DNA from: Subtercola endophyticus
Lineage (GTDB): Bacteria; Actinomycetota; Actinomycetes; Actinomycetales; Microbacteriaceae
Length of the DNA: 64,000 nucleotides
Direction of reading: 5' to 3'
NCBI RefSeq assembly: GCF_021044565.1
Contig: NZ_CP087997.1
Coordinates: 1 to 64,000 of the forward strand
In this document: piece after piece, positions 25,290 to 33,828 of the stretch
How the letters are laid out: the number at the start of each line of letters is the position of its first letter
Numbering within the stretch: position 1 is the first letter of the stretch
Made by a program: the position numbers and the translations under genes
The notes under the pieces: generated by a model
The model's database searches: none
What the model was told of the DNA's origin: nothing
The model's input: the letters and a program-made list of their open reading frames with translations, nothing else

Positions 25290-26486
25290 TCACTTCGCGG
25301 CGGCCACGGCCTGCAGCTGGTCTGCCGACACCGACCCGGCGTACACCCGGCCGTCGTCGGTGACGAGCACGTTCACGAGCGTCGTGCTCAAGAGGTGACC
25401 ACCGTCGACCGCTGTGGTCAACTCACCGAGCAGAGGCGAACTCGTCAGGGCCGAGGCGTCGGCGCCTGCGGGCAGCTCGACGATCGCGTCCCAGCCGGTA
25501 CCGGTCACCACGGGCTTGGCCGCCGATGAGCCTGGTGCCGACGCGCCGGGGGCGGTGGATGTCGCGCCCGAACCCGCGCCCGCCGAACCCGCCGAACCTG
25601 CCGGAGCGGTCTTCTCGGTCACGGTCGTTCCTGCCGGGGGAGTGAAGTTGAACAGGTCGGCCGACGGGGTGCTGAGATCGAGCGAGGTGAAGCCCGTGCT
25701 GAACGCCGTGTCGGCAGCCCCGCGCGCGGTCACGCTGACCTGCAGCGGCAGCCCGGTGGCGGAGTCGACCGCGATCGACACCGAACCGACCAGGGTGTCG
25801 GTGGCCTGCGGCGTGAGAATCAGGTCGTAGGCCGAGCGCCCGGCGACCGTCACGTCGCCGCCGACGGAGACGTTGGTGGTGGGGTCGACGTCGTCGAGAA
25901 ACTTCTGAGCCAGCTGCTCAGGGGTCTGCACGGTGGCGTCGCCCGAGCTGTCACTCGATGAACCGCTCTTGGCGGGCAGGGTGGTGTGCACAGCGGTCTG
26001 CTTGGCGGAGTCGTACTGCCAGACGTCGCTGCCGTTTCGAACCAGGTCGGTCTCGGCGAGCTGGTCGATCACCTGAACGCGCTGGTTGGTGGCGCCGTCG
26101 ACATAAACGCGCGCGGTGTGCGTTCCCGTGAGCAGCGCCAGGGCCGAGGAGACATCGGCGGTGCTCGGGCCGGCAGCCGAACCGGCCGAACCGGTCGAGG
26201 TGGGCGACGGTGTCGCGCTCGCGTCGGAGGAGGTACCCGAGGCGCCGAGCGAACTCGACGACACGCCGGCCGGCAGCTCCGGCAGCCCGAGGTTCGCGGT
26301 CTGCTCGACCGTGCCCGAGAACGCCGTGACCGTGCTGTTGCCGATCATCGCGAGCACGTCTTGCGGGCTCTTCGTGGGCAGGCTGTCGGTTGCATTCGCC
26401 GAGAGGGGCACGGCGATGGCCACGCCGGCGATGACCACCGGAATGACGGCAGCCGGAATCCAGCGCTTCCACTTGTTGTTCGTCAC
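25290..26486 (-). CDS. exported LolA-like (DUF2092-type) protein
   Basis: A 398-residue exported protein with an N-terminal signal sequence (KWKRWIPAAVIPVVIAGVAIAVPLSANA). The mature part resembles actinobacterial relatives of LolA and DUF2092, which bind hydrophobic molecules: SPQDVLAMIGNSTVTAFSGTVEQTANLGLP at the start and a repeat of VSIAVDSATGLPLQVSV. Two Ser/Gly/Ala-rich segments (about residues 82-108 and 295-325) look like linkers. It is the first gene of an operon with an ABC exporter, which suggests that it hands over or receives the exported lipid or protein. That role is inference. Confidence 0.8.
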   Translation of the reverse strand: MTNNKWKRWIPAAVIPVVIAGVAIAVPLSANATDSLPTKSPQDVLAMIGNSTVTAFSGTVEQTANLGLPELPAGVSSSSLGASGTSSDASATPSPTSTGSAGSAAGPSTADVSSALALLTGTHTARVYVDGATNQRVQVIDQLAETDLVRNGSDVWQYDSAKQTAVHTTLPAKSGSSSDSSGDATVQTPEQLAQKFLDDVDPTTNVSVGGDVTVAGRSAYDLILTPQATDTLVGSVSIAVDSATGLPLQVSVTARGAADTAFSTGFTSLDLSTPSADLFNFTPPAGTTVTEKTAPAGSAGSAGAGSGATSTAPGASAPGSSAAKPVVTGTGWDAIVELPAGADASALTSSPLLGELTTAVDGGHLLSTTLVNVLVTDDGRVYAGSVSADQLQAVAAAK

Positions 26487-26580
26487 GACTTCGTTACCTC
26501 CGCTGCATGTGCGTCACGGGTGCCCGCACGAGAGAAACGGTACTCTCCGTTTCCGTCAGTTTGCTTAGTATTGTTGCCTC

Positions 26581-27378
26581 ATGTACAAGGTGACCTCGAC
26601 CGACGCGACGACCCTCGAAGTCGATCGCACCGGCACCGGCCCGGCTCTCGTCATCGTCACCGGGGCCTTCAATACCCGCCAGTCGAGCAAAGACCTCGCC
26701 GCGTTGCTCGCCGCCGACTTCACGGTCTACGAATACGATCGCCGCGGTCGGGGTGACAGCGGCGACACGCCTCCGTACGAGATCGCTCGCGAGCTCGAAG
26801 ACCTCTACGCGGTCATCCGGTCGACCGGCGAGCAGCAGGGCGACGGTTCGGCGGGTGCGCCCCCCTTCGTCTACGGCCACTCATCCGGAGCCGTTCTTGC
26901 GCTCGACGCGGCCGCCAGCGGTGTGCCGATGACGAAGCTGGCGGTGTATGAGCCTCCACTGATGTTCGATCATCCGGTGCCCCTGTCGACCGTCGAAAGC
27001 CTGAACGCGCTGGTCGCGGCCGGTGATCTCGACGGCGCCGCCAAAGAATTCATGCGCGGCACCGGCATGCCGGCCGAGCAGATCGAATGGGTGTCACACG
27101 CCCCGTTCTGGCCCGGGATGCTCGCCATAGCCCACACCCTGCCGTACGACCAGTTGCTCTGCGTCACTGGTTCTGCGTCGAGCGACTGGCTCGTCTCGGT
27201 CAGTGTTCCGGTGCTGGCGATCGCGGGCGGAGACAGCGCTCCGTGGGCCCTCGCGGCGGCCGAACGCATCGCGAGCGTGGTGAGTACGGCGACCGTCGAC
27301 ACGCTTCCCGGTCAGAACCATGCTGTCGAGGCGGCCGCGGTCGCGCCACTGCTGCGGTCGTTCTTTACCGCTTCCTGA
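26581..27378 (+). CDS. alpha/beta hydrolase
   Basis: A 265-residue hydrolase of the classic alpha/beta fold. GAFNTR holds the oxyanion region, DRRGRGDSGD is the family loop after strand 4, GHSSGA (about 99-104) is the nucleophile elbow with Ser101 or so, and GQNHAV near the end supplies His. Close relatives are annotated only as hydrolases. The ATG at 26581 lacks a ribosome binding site and lies about 10 bases after TAGTAT (26566-26571), so the message may be leaderless. It is divergent from the LolA-like operon. Confidence 0.88.
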   Translation: MYKVTSTDATTLEVDRTGTGPALVIVTGAFNTRQSSKDLAALLAADFTVYEYDRRGRGDSGDTPPYEIARELEDLYAVIRSTGEQQGDGSAGAPPFVYGHSSGAVLALDAAASGVPMTKLAVYEPPLMFDHPVPLSTVESLNALVAAGDLDGAAKEFMRGTGMPAEQIEWVSHAPFWPGMLAIAHTLPYDQLLCVTGSASSDWLVSVSVPVLAIAGGDSAPWALAAAERIASVVSTATVDTLPGQNHAVEAAAVAPLLRSFFTAS

Positions 27379-27461
27379 CGGGTCAGCGACTCGTCGTCAG
27401 GCAGCTCACCGTTGAGGCGATAGCATTGCCGACGACTAATCCGCATGTGAGAAAGACGCCG

Positions 27462-28334
27462 ATGACCGACCAGCCCGACTCCGTTGATGTGCCCACGTTC
27501 GACATCGGCGGTCAGCCGGTCTCTGCCGAGATCGCTCGCTCGTGGCTGCTGGTTGCGGCGACGCGGCCGGAGTCGTTCGACGCCGCCTCCGCCTCGCGCG
27601 CAGACCAGATCATTCTCGACATCGAAGACGCGGTCGACCCCAAGCTGAAGCCGAAGGCCCGAGAAGACGTGGTGGCGTGGCTGCAGAACGGCGGCGAGGC
27701 CTGGGTGCGCATCAATGATCACTCGACCGCATTCTGGTCGGGCGACGTCGACGCGCTCAAAGGCCTGCCGGGCCTGCGCGGCGTCATGCTCGCCAAGACC
27801 GAATACGGTGCACACGTCACCGAGACGTTCGATCGACTCGGGGGCTCCACCCCGGTCATCGCGCTCATCGAGTCCGCCCTCGGCATCGAGGAGGCCCGCA
27901 CCATCGCCGAGGCGCGCGGGGCCTTCCGGCTCGCCTTCGGTAGCGGCGACTACCGCCGCGACACCGGCACCGGAGCCGACGATCTGGCCATGGCGTACCC
28001 GCGCTCGCGACTCGTCGTCGCCAGCCGAATCGGCGGACTGCCGGGCCCCATCGACGGGCCCACCGTCGGCAGCAGCCACCCCGTTCTGCGCGAGCAGTCG
28101 GCGCTTGCTGTGACCCTCGGTCTCACTGGGAAGCTCTGCCTCGACGTGGAGCAGCTGCCGGTGATCAACGAGGTCATCAGCCCGACGCGCTCCGACGCCA
28201 CGTGGGCACGCGACTTCCTCGACGATTTCGAGAGCCGCGGCCGGGTCATCCGCGACGGCAGCGACCTGCCGCGCCTCGGCCGCGCACAGAAGATCGATCG
28301 CTTGGCTCAGGCCTTCGGCATCCGCCCCCTTTAG
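27462..28334 (+). CDS. HpcH/HpaI aldolase or CitE-like citrate lyase family protein
   Basis: The 290-residue product is a TIM-barrel lyase of the CitE group. ARSWLLVAATRPESFDAA (around 26-44) opens the barrel; IILDIEDAVDPKLKPKARE holds the metal-binding Asp/Glu and the conserved DxEDAV motif; MLAKTEYGAHV and ALIESALGIEEA follow. Relatives cleave or form short acyl-CoA esters such as malyl-CoA or citramalyl-CoA. No CoA transferase is nearby, so the substrate is open. ATG at 27462 is chosen over an upstream in-frame ATT because the domain begins after it. Confidence 0.87.
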   Translation: MTDQPDSVDVPTFDIGGQPVSAEIARSWLLVAATRPESFDAASASRADQIILDIEDAVDPKLKPKAREDVVAWLQNGGEAWVRINDHSTAFWSGDVDALKGLPGLRGVMLAKTEYGAHVTETFDRLGGSTPVIALIESALGIEEARTIAEARGAFRLAFGSGDYRRDTGTGADDLAMAYPRSRLVVASRIGGLPGPIDGPTVGSSHPVLREQSALAVTLGLTGKLCLDVEQLPVINEVISPTRSDATWARDFLDDFESRGRVIRDGSDLPRLGRAQKIDRLAQAFGIRPL

Positions 28335-28371
28335 CGGGAATGCAGCACGGCCGACGGTTGCTGCAGTAGAT

Positions 28372-28632
28372 ATGCGTGTTCAGCTGTATTCGTCGTCGTT
28401 CTGCGGGGCGTGCACCTCGACGCGCGCGGTTCTCGACCAGGCCGCGGCGCTGGTGAGCGGGGTCTCGATCAGCGAAGTGAATGTGGCGGTGCATCCGGAT
28501 GCCGCCGAGCGGGCCGACATCACCGCCACGCCCACGGTCATCATCGAGAACGACGCCGGCGAACAGGTGTTCCGGGCGGAAGGTGTGCCCACCATCAACC
28601 AGGTGCTGACGGGGCTTGCCCTCGCCCTCTGA
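28372..28632 (+). CDS. small thioredoxin/glutaredoxin-like protein
   Basis: An 86-residue thioredoxin-fold protein. The active-site motif CGAC is at residues 11-14 (SSSFCGACTSTRAVL), and the cis-proline stretch is ATPTVIIEN. It probably reduces or isomerises small disulphides in the cytoplasm. There is no signal peptide. The ATG at 28372 has no clear ribosome binding site. The preceding CitE-like gene ends 37 bases upstream on the same strand, so the two may be cotranscribed. Confidence 0.85.
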   Translation: MRVQLYSSSFCGACTSTRAVLDQAAALVSGVSISEVNVAVHPDAAERADITATPTVIIENDAGEQVFRAEGVPTINQVLTGLALAL

Positions 28633-28693
28633 ACCTCAGAACGCTGCCCGTGGCGGCGATTCGGGTGGCAGCCAGCGTCAGCGCAAGCCGGCT

Positions 28694-29176
28694 TCAGCGC
28701 GCGTAACTCACGAAGCGGTACCGGATGCCCGTGCCCGACTCGAGCCAGGGCGTCGCACCCTGCGGCTCCCACGTCGCGTCGATCGCGGGCGCTCGAGTAT
28801 CGCCGCGAACGCCGAGATCCACTTCGGTGACTTCGAGTCTGCTTGCGAGCGAAAGAGCCTGCCGGTAGAGCTCGCCGCCGCCGATCACCCACAACGCGTC
28901 GTCGCCGACCAAACGCTGCGCCTGCGAGATCGAGTGCACCGTCTCGGCCCCGCTCGCCTCCCAGCTCGGGTCGCGGGTGAGCACCAGATTGCGGCGCCCC
29001 GGCAGCGGACGGAATCGTTCGGGCAGCGAATCCCAGGTCTTGCGGCCCATCAGCACCGCGCCGCCGATCGTGAGCTCGCGAAAGTGCGCCAGGTCTTCAG
29101 GCAGCCGCCACGGAATGGTACCGCCGTCGCCGATGATGCCTGCGCGGGCCTCGGCCCAGATCATCCCGAGCGTCAT
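28694..29176 (-). CDS. folA: dihydrofolate reductase
   Basis: This enzyme reduces dihydrofolate to tetrahydrofolate with NADPH. The 160-residue product contains IWAEARAGIIGDGGTIPWRLPEDLAHFRELT, with the catalytic Asp and the Trp of the Met20-type loop region, then VLMGRKTWDSLPERFRPLPGRRNLVLTR and WVIGGGELYRQAL, the NADPH-binding strands. The length is normal. It follows thyA with a 7-base gap, so the two form the classic thymidylate-folate operon: ThyA makes dihydrofolate and FolA recycles it. Confidence 0.97.
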   Translation of the reverse strand: MTLGMIWAEARAGIIGDGGTIPWRLPEDLAHFRELTIGGAVLMGRKTWDSLPERFRPLPGRRNLVLTRDPSWEASGAETVHSISQAQRLVGDDALWVIGGGELYRQALSLASRLEVTEVDLGVRGDTRAPAIDATWEPQGATPWLESGTGIRYRFVSYAR

Positions 29177-29183
29177 GCGGGCG

Positions 29184-29993
29184 TCACACCGCGACCGGCG
29201 CCTTGATGGCCGGGTGGTGCTGGTAGTTCTCGATCTCGAAATCGCTGTACTCGTACTCGAAGATGCTCGGCGGGGTGCGCAGCAGCTTGAGTGTCGGCAG
29301 CGGATACGGCTCGCGGCTGAGCTGCTCGGTCACCTGCTCGCGGTGATTGTCGTAGATGTGGCAGTCGCCGCCGGTCCAGATGAAGTCGCCCACCTCGAGG
29401 CCGGCCTGCGCGGCCACCATGTGGGTGAGCAGGGCGTAGCTCGCGATGTTGAACGGCACGCCCAGAAAGAGGTCGGCGCTGCGCTGGTAGAGCTGGCACG
29501 AGAGCTTGCCGTCGGCCACGTAGAACTGAAAGAACGCGTGGCAGGGGGCGAGGGCCATCGAGGGGATGTCGGCGACGTTCCAGGCCGACACGATCATGCG
29601 GCGGGAATCGGGATCGCTCTTCAGCGTGTGCAGCACCTGGCTGATCTGGTCGATGTGCTCTCCCGACGGGGTCGGCCACGAACGCCACTGCACCCCGTAG
29701 ACCGGGCCGAGTTCGCCGTCGGCGTCGGCCCACTCGTCCCAGATGGTGACGCCGTTCTCGCGCAGCCAGCCGACGTTGCTCTCGCCGCGCAGAAACCACA
29801 GCAGCTCGTAGGCGATCGACTTGAAGTGCACGCGCTTCGTGGTGATGAGCGGAAAGCCCTCGCGCAGGTCGAAGCGCAGTTGGGCGCCGAAGACGCTCGT
29901 GGTTCCGGTGCCCGTTCTGTCGGATTTCGCCGCGCCCGTTTCGAGGGTGTGCCGCAGCAGGTCTTCGTACGGAGTCGCGACTGTAGTAATCAT
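29184..29993 (-). CDS. thyA: thymidylate synthase
   Basis: ThyA methylates dUMP to dTMP using methylene-tetrahydrofolate. The 269-residue product has the folate/dUMP loop [14 protein letters not shown], the catalytic Cys in [12 protein letters not shown], the [14 protein letters not shown] helix, the [12 protein letters not shown] strand and the C-terminal APVAV end that closes over the active site. ATG at 29993 ([15 protein letters not shown]) is chosen; the open frame reaches 30044 but the extra residues are not conserved-looking. It heads the operon with folA. Confidence 0.97.
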   Translation of the reverse strand: MITTVATPYEDLLRHTLETGAAKSDRTGTGTTSVFGAQLRFDLREGFPLITTKRVHFKSIAYELLWFLRGESNVGWLRENGVTIWDEWADADGELGPVYGVQWRSWPTPSGEHIDQISQVLHTLKSDPDSRRMIVSAWNVADIPSMALAPCHAFFQFYVADGKLSCQLYQRSADLFLGVPFNIASYALLTHMVAAQAGLEVGDFIWTGGDCHIYDNHREQVTEQLSREPYPLPTLKLLRTPPSIFEYEYSDFEIENYQHHPAIKAPVAV

Positions 29994-30098
29994 CAGAGTC
30001 GAGCGTAATTGCAATTCGGGGGCAACCGCCAGCCCGCCGCACATACGATGAGATTGCGGGGCTGAAGTGCCTCGTTTCGATGCAGAGAAGGCGGCACG

Positions 30099-30413
30099 AT
30101 GCCCACGAAAATCACTGTTATCTACGACAACCCCACCGACCCCGACGCGTTCGAGGCCGGCTACTCGGCCGGGCAGGTCGAACTGGCCAAGAAGCTGCCA
30201 GGGGTGGTCAAGTTCGAGAGCTCGAAAGTCTGGCCGAAAGAAGACGGCACGCCCACGCCGGCGTACCGGATGTTCGACCTCTACTTCGACGACTACGACA
30301 CCGCGTCGGCAGCTGTCGCCACCGCCGAGGCGGCCGAGCTGTTCCCGTCGATCTTCGGTCTCGCGACCGGTGGAGTGCGCATTCTGTTCTCCGACATCGA
30401 AGAGGGGGCGTGA
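30099..30413 (+). CDS. EthD-domain protein
   Basis: A 104-residue ferredoxin-like alpha+beta barrel protein of the EthD family ([36 protein letters not shown]...[28 protein letters not shown]). In the ether-degradation cluster EthD is required with the P450 system, but most family members are uncharacterised. ATG at 30099 follows AGAAGGCGGCACG, a fair ribosome binding site. Its stop lies within 2 bases of the start region of the glutathione peroxidase gene, so translation is probably coupled. Confidence 0.87.
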   Translation: MPTKITVIYDNPTDPDAFEAGYSAGQVELAKKLPGVVKFESSKVWPKEDGTPTPAYRMFDLYFDDYDTASAAVATAEAAELFPSIFGLATGGVRILFSDIEEGA

Positions 30414-30415
30414 CC

Positions 30416-30904
30416 GTGGCCGACATCAACGAGATTCCGATCGTCACCATCGACGGCGGCGAGACGTCGCTCTCGGCCTACGGCGACAAGGTGAAGCTCA
30501 TCGTCAACGTCGCTTCGCGCTGCGGGCTCGCACCGCAGTACGAGAAGCTCGAAGACCTGCAGAAGACGTACGGCGACCGCGGATTCACCGTGCTCGGTTT
30601 TCCGAGCAACCAGTTCTTGCAAGAGCTCGGCAGCGAAGAGAAGATCGCCGAATACTGCTCCACCACATGGGGCGTCACGTTCCCCATGTTCGAGCGCATC
30701 AAGGTCAATGGTCGGGGCGAGCATCCGCTCTACACCGAGCTCAAGAAGGCGGCCGACGATGAAGGAAAGGCCGGCCGCGTGAAGTGGAACTTCGAGAAGT
30801 TCGTGGTCACCCCCGATGGCGCCGTGCACCGCTTCCGCCCGCGCACCGAGCCGGATGACCCCGCCATCGTGTCTCTGATCGAGCAGTCATTGCCCGCTGT
30901 CTGA
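30416..30904 (+). CDS. glutathione peroxidase family thiol peroxidase
   Basis: A 162-residue peroxidase. The peroxidatic site is [22 protein letters not shown] with Cys in place of selenocysteine, the second motif is [13 protein letters not shown], and the third is [12 protein letters not shown], giving the Cys/Gln/Trp/Asn set. Bacterial enzymes of this kind usually take electrons from thioredoxin. GTG at 30416 is preferred because GAGGGGG sits about 7 bases upstream; GTG at 30410 overlaps the EthD stop and is also possible. It is the second gene of a two-gene operon. Confidence 0.93.
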   Translation: MADINEIPIVTIDGGETSLSAYGDKVKLIVNVASRCGLAPQYEKLEDLQKTYGDRGFTVLGFPSNQFLQELGSEEKIAEYCSTTWGVTFPMFERIKVNGRGEHPLYTELKKAADDEGKAGRVKWNFEKFVVTPDGAVHRFRPRTEPDDPAIVSLIEQSLPAV

Positions 30905-30905
30905 T

Positions 30906-31050
30906 TTGCGCGCCGCCGCCTCTGCGGCGCGCATTGCGACTGGATGCTCGATCCTGACTATCGGCCGCTACCGACGCTGAAAGCGACGAGCGCGGTCGCC
31001 GCTTTCAGCCGACCTCGTTGGTTCGCCGCGGTGTTGGGAGGTGCGCCGCC
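30906..31050 (-). repeat. family A hairpin repeat, copy 0 (minus orientation)
   Basis: On the minus strand this copy has the family order: GGCGGCGCACC, the variable-stem hairpin (arms at 31009-30996 and 30989-30976, CTGAAAGCG type), GGTAGCGGCC, GAGCATCCAGTCGCA, then a second hairpin GCGCGCCGC/GCGGCGCGC. It carries a 20-base insertion after the first motif. It lies between convergent genes, with the family B hairpin directly to its right. Confidence 0.88.
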
Positions 31051-31088
31051 ATTGCTCGCCCCCTCTTCCCGCCCTTCTCCTTAAATCC

Positions 31089-31140
31089 ACTTTGCGAAAA
31101 AGCACCTAAGTGGGCGTTTTTGCAGCCATGTGCGCAAAGT
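31089..31140. repeat. family B hairpin, degenerate copy
   Basis: ACTTTGCG (31089-31096) pairs with CGCAAAGT (31133-31140), and an inner AAAAAGCACC faces GGGCGTTTTT imperfectly. It is a decayed relative of the bidirectional terminator at 45993-46032. Flanks read GTGCGCCGCC to the left and CGGCGCAC to the right, the same ends as family A. Confidence 0.7.
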
Positions 31141-31192
31141 CGATGGGCGCGGGTGGGGAGGGGGGCACCAGCCAGCACCGCGGCGCACAAAT

Positions 31193-31834
31193 TTACGCGA
31201 AGAGGTCGGAGACCAGGCGGTCGGCTGTAGAGGCGTCGACGCTCGAGGGTAGGAAGATGACGCGGTAGATGATCGGCGCCACGAGGTGGTCGATCACTTG
31301 CTCGGCCGTGACCGGCGGATGCTCGAATCGCGCGACCATCATCGTGGCCTCGGCGCGGCGGTCGCGCAGGCAGTCCGATTCGCTCTCGCCGGCCGTGGCG
31401 GCACCGGCGCGCAAGAGTGCGGCATGCACGGGCAGACTGTAGTGCTCGATGATCTCGCGAGCCCAGCCGGTGAGGTCGTCGCGCAACGTGCCCGTTTCGG
31501 GCAGTGGCCGGGCCGGATCGAGGTGATAGGTGGCGATCTCGTTGAGCAGAGTGGGCAGATCGCCCCAGCGGCGATAGATGCTGGTCGGATTCACTCCGGC
31601 GCGCTCGGCGATCATCGGAACCGTGACCCGCTCAGCGCCGCGCTCGCGAACGAGTTCTTCGACGGCCCGGCGCACGGCAGCGAGCACGAGGGCGCTGCGC
31701 CCCCCGGTGCGCTTCGCAGGGGCGGCGGAGAGTGTTGCGCTGCTCGGCACGGTCGCTGCTTTCGCCGCGCCGAGCGAGCCCGAAGCCACATGGCCCGAAG
31801 CGACCTGACCGGGCGTCGCGACCTGAGTATTCAT
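31193..31834 (-). CDS. TetR family transcriptional regulator
   Basis: A 213-residue regulator. After an Ala-rich leader of about 45 residues comes the TetR helix-turn-helix (ALVLAAVRRAVEELVRERGAERVTVPMIAERAGVNPTSIYRRWG), and the C-terminal ligand domain (WAREIIEHYSLPVHAALLRAG...VIDHLVAPIIYRVIFLP) matches the TetR_C type common in actinobacteria. It is divergent from the DUF347 membrane protein gene; the 65-base gap contains GCTAGCTGATCGCTAAC, a likely operator. I infer that it represses that gene and itself. ATG at 31834. Confidence 0.93.
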   Translation of the reverse strand: MNTQVATPGQVASGHVASGSLGAAKAATVPSSATLSAAPAKRTGGRSALVLAAVRRAVEELVRERGAERVTVPMIAERAGVNPTSIYRRWGDLPTLLNEIATYHLDPARPLPETGTLRDDLTGWAREIIEHYSLPVHAALLRAGAATAGESESDCLRDRRAEATMMVARFEHPPVTAEQVIDHLVAPIIYRVIFLPSSVDASTADRLVSDLFA

Positions 31835-31873
31835 ACAGGCAGTCTAGCGCCCTAAGGCAATCTTCGTTGCTTT

Positions 31874-31891
31874 TGCTAGCTGATCGCTAAC
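31874..31891. promoter_or_regulatory. probable TetR operator
   Basis: The gap between the divergent tetR-like and DUF347 genes contains TTGCTAGCTGATCGCTAACG, an imperfect dyad centred on AGCTGATCGCT. Its central position suits control of both promoters. The assignment is by location and symmetry only. Confidence 0.45.
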
Positions 31892-31899
31892 GTTGACTC

Positions 31900-32655
31900 A
31901 TGACTCTTCCGGCACGCACGCTCGCCTCGAAGGTGCCCGAGATCACGGTCGCCTTCTGGGTCACGAAAGTTCTCACCACGGGCATGGGCGAGACGACCTC
32001 CGACTACTTCGCCGTGGCCTTCGATCCGGTCGTCGTCGTGCCGCTCACCGGCCTGGCGCTTGTCGCAGCTCTCGTCGTCCAGGTGCGATCGCGCGCCTAC
32101 ACGCCGTGGCTCTACTGGCTCACGGTCGTGCTTGTCAGCGTGTTCGGAACCATGGCGGCCGACGTAGCGCACGTCGGCTTCGGGGTGCCGTACCTCGTCT
32201 CGACACTGGTATTCGCGGTCGTGCTCGCCGTGGTGTTCGTGGTGTGGCGCCGGGTGGAGGGAACGCTGTCGATCCACAGCATCACGACGCGCCGACGCGA
32301 ACTGTTCTACTGGATCACGGTACTGGCCACCTTCGCGCTCGGCACGGCCGCCGGAGACCTGACCGCGACGGTGTTCGATCTGGGGTACCTGGGCTCGGGC
32401 ATCCTGTTCGCCGTCATCATCGCGATACCGGCCGTCGCCTACGCGCGATTCGGCATGAACCCCGTGCTGGCGTTCTGGTTCGCGTATGTCGTCACCCGAC
32501 CACTGGGCGCGTCGTTCGCCGACTGGATGGCCGTTCCTCCCGCCCGCGGAGGTCTCGGCCTCGGCACCGGCCCCGTGAGCCTCGTCTTGCTGGCCCTCAT
32601 CGCCGTCTGCGTGCTCTACCTCACCTCACGAAAAAGCCGGCAGCCCTCCTCGTAG
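31900..32655 (+). CDS. COG4705/DUF347 membrane protein
   Basis: The 251-residue product has about eight hydrophobic helices and the duplicated motif typical of COG4705: KVPEITVAFWVTKVLTTGMGETTSDY in the first half and FYWITVLATFALGTAAGDLTATVFDLG in the second. The family is uncharacterised; members are often found next to regulators and may be transporters or sensors. ATG at 31900 is short of a good ribosome binding site. It is probably regulated by the divergent TetR protein. Three tandem family A hairpin repeats follow its stop codon. Confidence 0.85.
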   Translation: MTLPARTLASKVPEITVAFWVTKVLTTGMGETTSDYFAVAFDPVVVVPLTGLALVAALVVQVRSRAYTPWLYWLTVVLVSVFGTMAADVAHVGFGVPYLVSTLVFAVVLAVVFVVWRRVEGTLSIHSITTRRRELFYWITVLATFALGTAAGDLTATVFDLGYLGSGILFAVIIAIPAVAYARFGMNPVLAFWFAYVVTRPLGASFADWMAVPPARGGLGLGTGPVSLVLLALIAVCVLYLTSRKSRQPSS

Positions 32656-32670
32656 GGAGTGCTGCCGGCT

Positions 32671-32773
32671 GCGCACCAAGCGAGGTCGGCTGAAAGCGGC
32701 GACCGCGCTCGTCGCTTTCAGCGTCGGTAGCGGCCAATACCCGCGCACGAGCATCCAGTCGCACTGTGCGCCG
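32671..32773 (+). repeat. family A hairpin repeat, copy 1
   Basis: Order: GCGCACCAAGCG, stem arms at 32689-32702 and 32709-32722 (CTGAAAGC type), GTCGGTAGCGGCCAATA, GAGCATCCAGTCGCACT, GTGCGCCG. Between this copy and the next (32774-32839) is GC-rich sequence with its own short dyads and no gene. Confidence 0.9.
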
Positions 32774-32839
32774 TCCCCACCGGCCACTCCACACGCCGCA
32801 AGCGGCGCGCGGAGCCTCCGGCCGGCGTGGGCCCAGCGG

Positions 32840-32957
32840 CGGCGGCGCACCAAGCGATATCGACGGAACGCGGCGACCGCGCTCGTCGCGTTCCGTGTTG
32901 GTAGCGGCCAATACGCAGGAGTGTGTGGCCAGTCGCACTGTGCGCCGCAGAAGCGGC
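32840..32957 (+). repeat. family A hairpin repeat, copy 2 (covarying stem)
   Basis: Same conserved flanks and loop as copy 1, but the stem is CGGAACGC (32863-32876) with matching changes in the other arm (32883-32896, GCGTTCCG). It ends in GTGCGCCGC...GCGGCGCAC, which is also the start of copy 3. Confidence 0.9.
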
Positions 32958-33078
32958 GGCGCACCAAGCGAGGTCGGCTGAAAGCGGCGACCGCGCTCGT
33001 CGCTTTCAGCGTCGGTAGCGGCCAATAGCCGAGCACGAGCATCCGGTCGCACCGTGCGCCGCAGAAGCGGCGGCGCAC
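32955..33078 (+). repeat. family A hairpin repeat, copy 3
   Basis: Arms at 32977-32990 and 32997-33010, CTGAAAGC type as in copy 1. The terminal hairpin GTGCGCCGC/GCGGCGCAC ends at 33078, eight bases before the stop codon of the convergent padR-like gene. Copies 1-3 account for most of the 430-bp interval between genes. Confidence 0.9.
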
Positions 33079-33085
33079 CATACGC

Positions 33086-33757
33086 TCAGTCCGCGAGGAT
33101 CAGGTACAGGGCGCGGCGCGCCTCGTCGAGTTTCTCGGCCGCAGCGGTGCGCTGGGCATCCGTCGCCGCGGAGCGGAACTGGTGCACGACGCCCATGAGC
33201 TTGCCGACGCTCTCGATGAAGGCCGTGTCGCTCTGCGAGCGGCCGGGGGTCGCCTCCCAGGCCTTCGTGATCTCATCGGCGTGCTCGGTGAGGTACGCCT
33301 TGCCGGCGTCGGTGAGTTCGAACTCGGTGCGGCGGCCGTCGCCGGTCGCTACGATGAGTTCTTCGTCGACGAGCTGCTGCAGCGTGGGGTACACCGAGCC
33401 GGGGCTCGGGCGCCAGGTGCCGCCGGTGCGTTCGGCGATGGCCTTGATGAGGCCGTAGCCGTTCGAGGACCCGTCGCCGAGAAGCGACAGGATGGCCGAG
33501 CGGATGTCGCCCTTGCCTGCACGACGCGGGCCGCGCGGGCCGAAGCCCGGGCCGAACCCGCCGCCGAAGCCGGCTCCAGCGCCGGGGCCGAAGCCCGCTG
33601 CGCCGAAACCGGCGCCGGGGCCGAAGCCGCGGAATCCGTCGTGACCGTGCGGGCCGCGGAAGGCGCGGTCTGCCGGGGAGTGCCCGTTGGGGCGCCCGTG
33701 ACCCTCGTGCTGAGAGTCAGAGCCTGAAAAGTCGAAGTTGTTGTGAGTGCGCTTCAT
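33086..33757 (-). CDS. PadR family transcriptional regulator
   Basis: A 223-residue regulator. The first 80 residues are rich in Gly, Phe, His and Pro (GFGPGAGFGAAGFGPGAG), an unusual flexible leader; then comes the PadR winged helix: GDIRSAILSLLGDGSSNGYGLIKAIAERTGGTWRPSPGSVYPTLQQLVDEELI, with the GSVYPTLQQL recognition segment. ATG at 33757 is preferred because AAAGGTGA lies about 9 bases upstream; the frame is open to 33787. The upstream region has several dyads, so it is probably self-regulated. The usual target of PadR, an exporter, is not next door. Confidence 0.93.
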   Translation of the reverse strand: MKRTHNNFDFSGSDSQHEGHGRPNGHSPADRAFRGPHGHDGFRGFGPGAGFGAAGFGPGAGAGFGGGFGPGFGPRGPRRAGKGDIRSAILSLLGDGSSNGYGLIKAIAERTGGTWRPSPGSVYPTLQQLVDEELIVATGDGRRTEFELTDAGKAYLTEHADEITKAWEATPGRSQSDTAFIESVGKLMGVVHQFRSAATDAQRTAAAEKLDEARRALYLILAD

Positions 33758-33828
33758 GATCGCGTTCACCTTTCTGTCTGTCGTCATTCGACAGGCGGGT
33801 AAGAAGTCTTGTCAGAAGCCTTCTTTCA

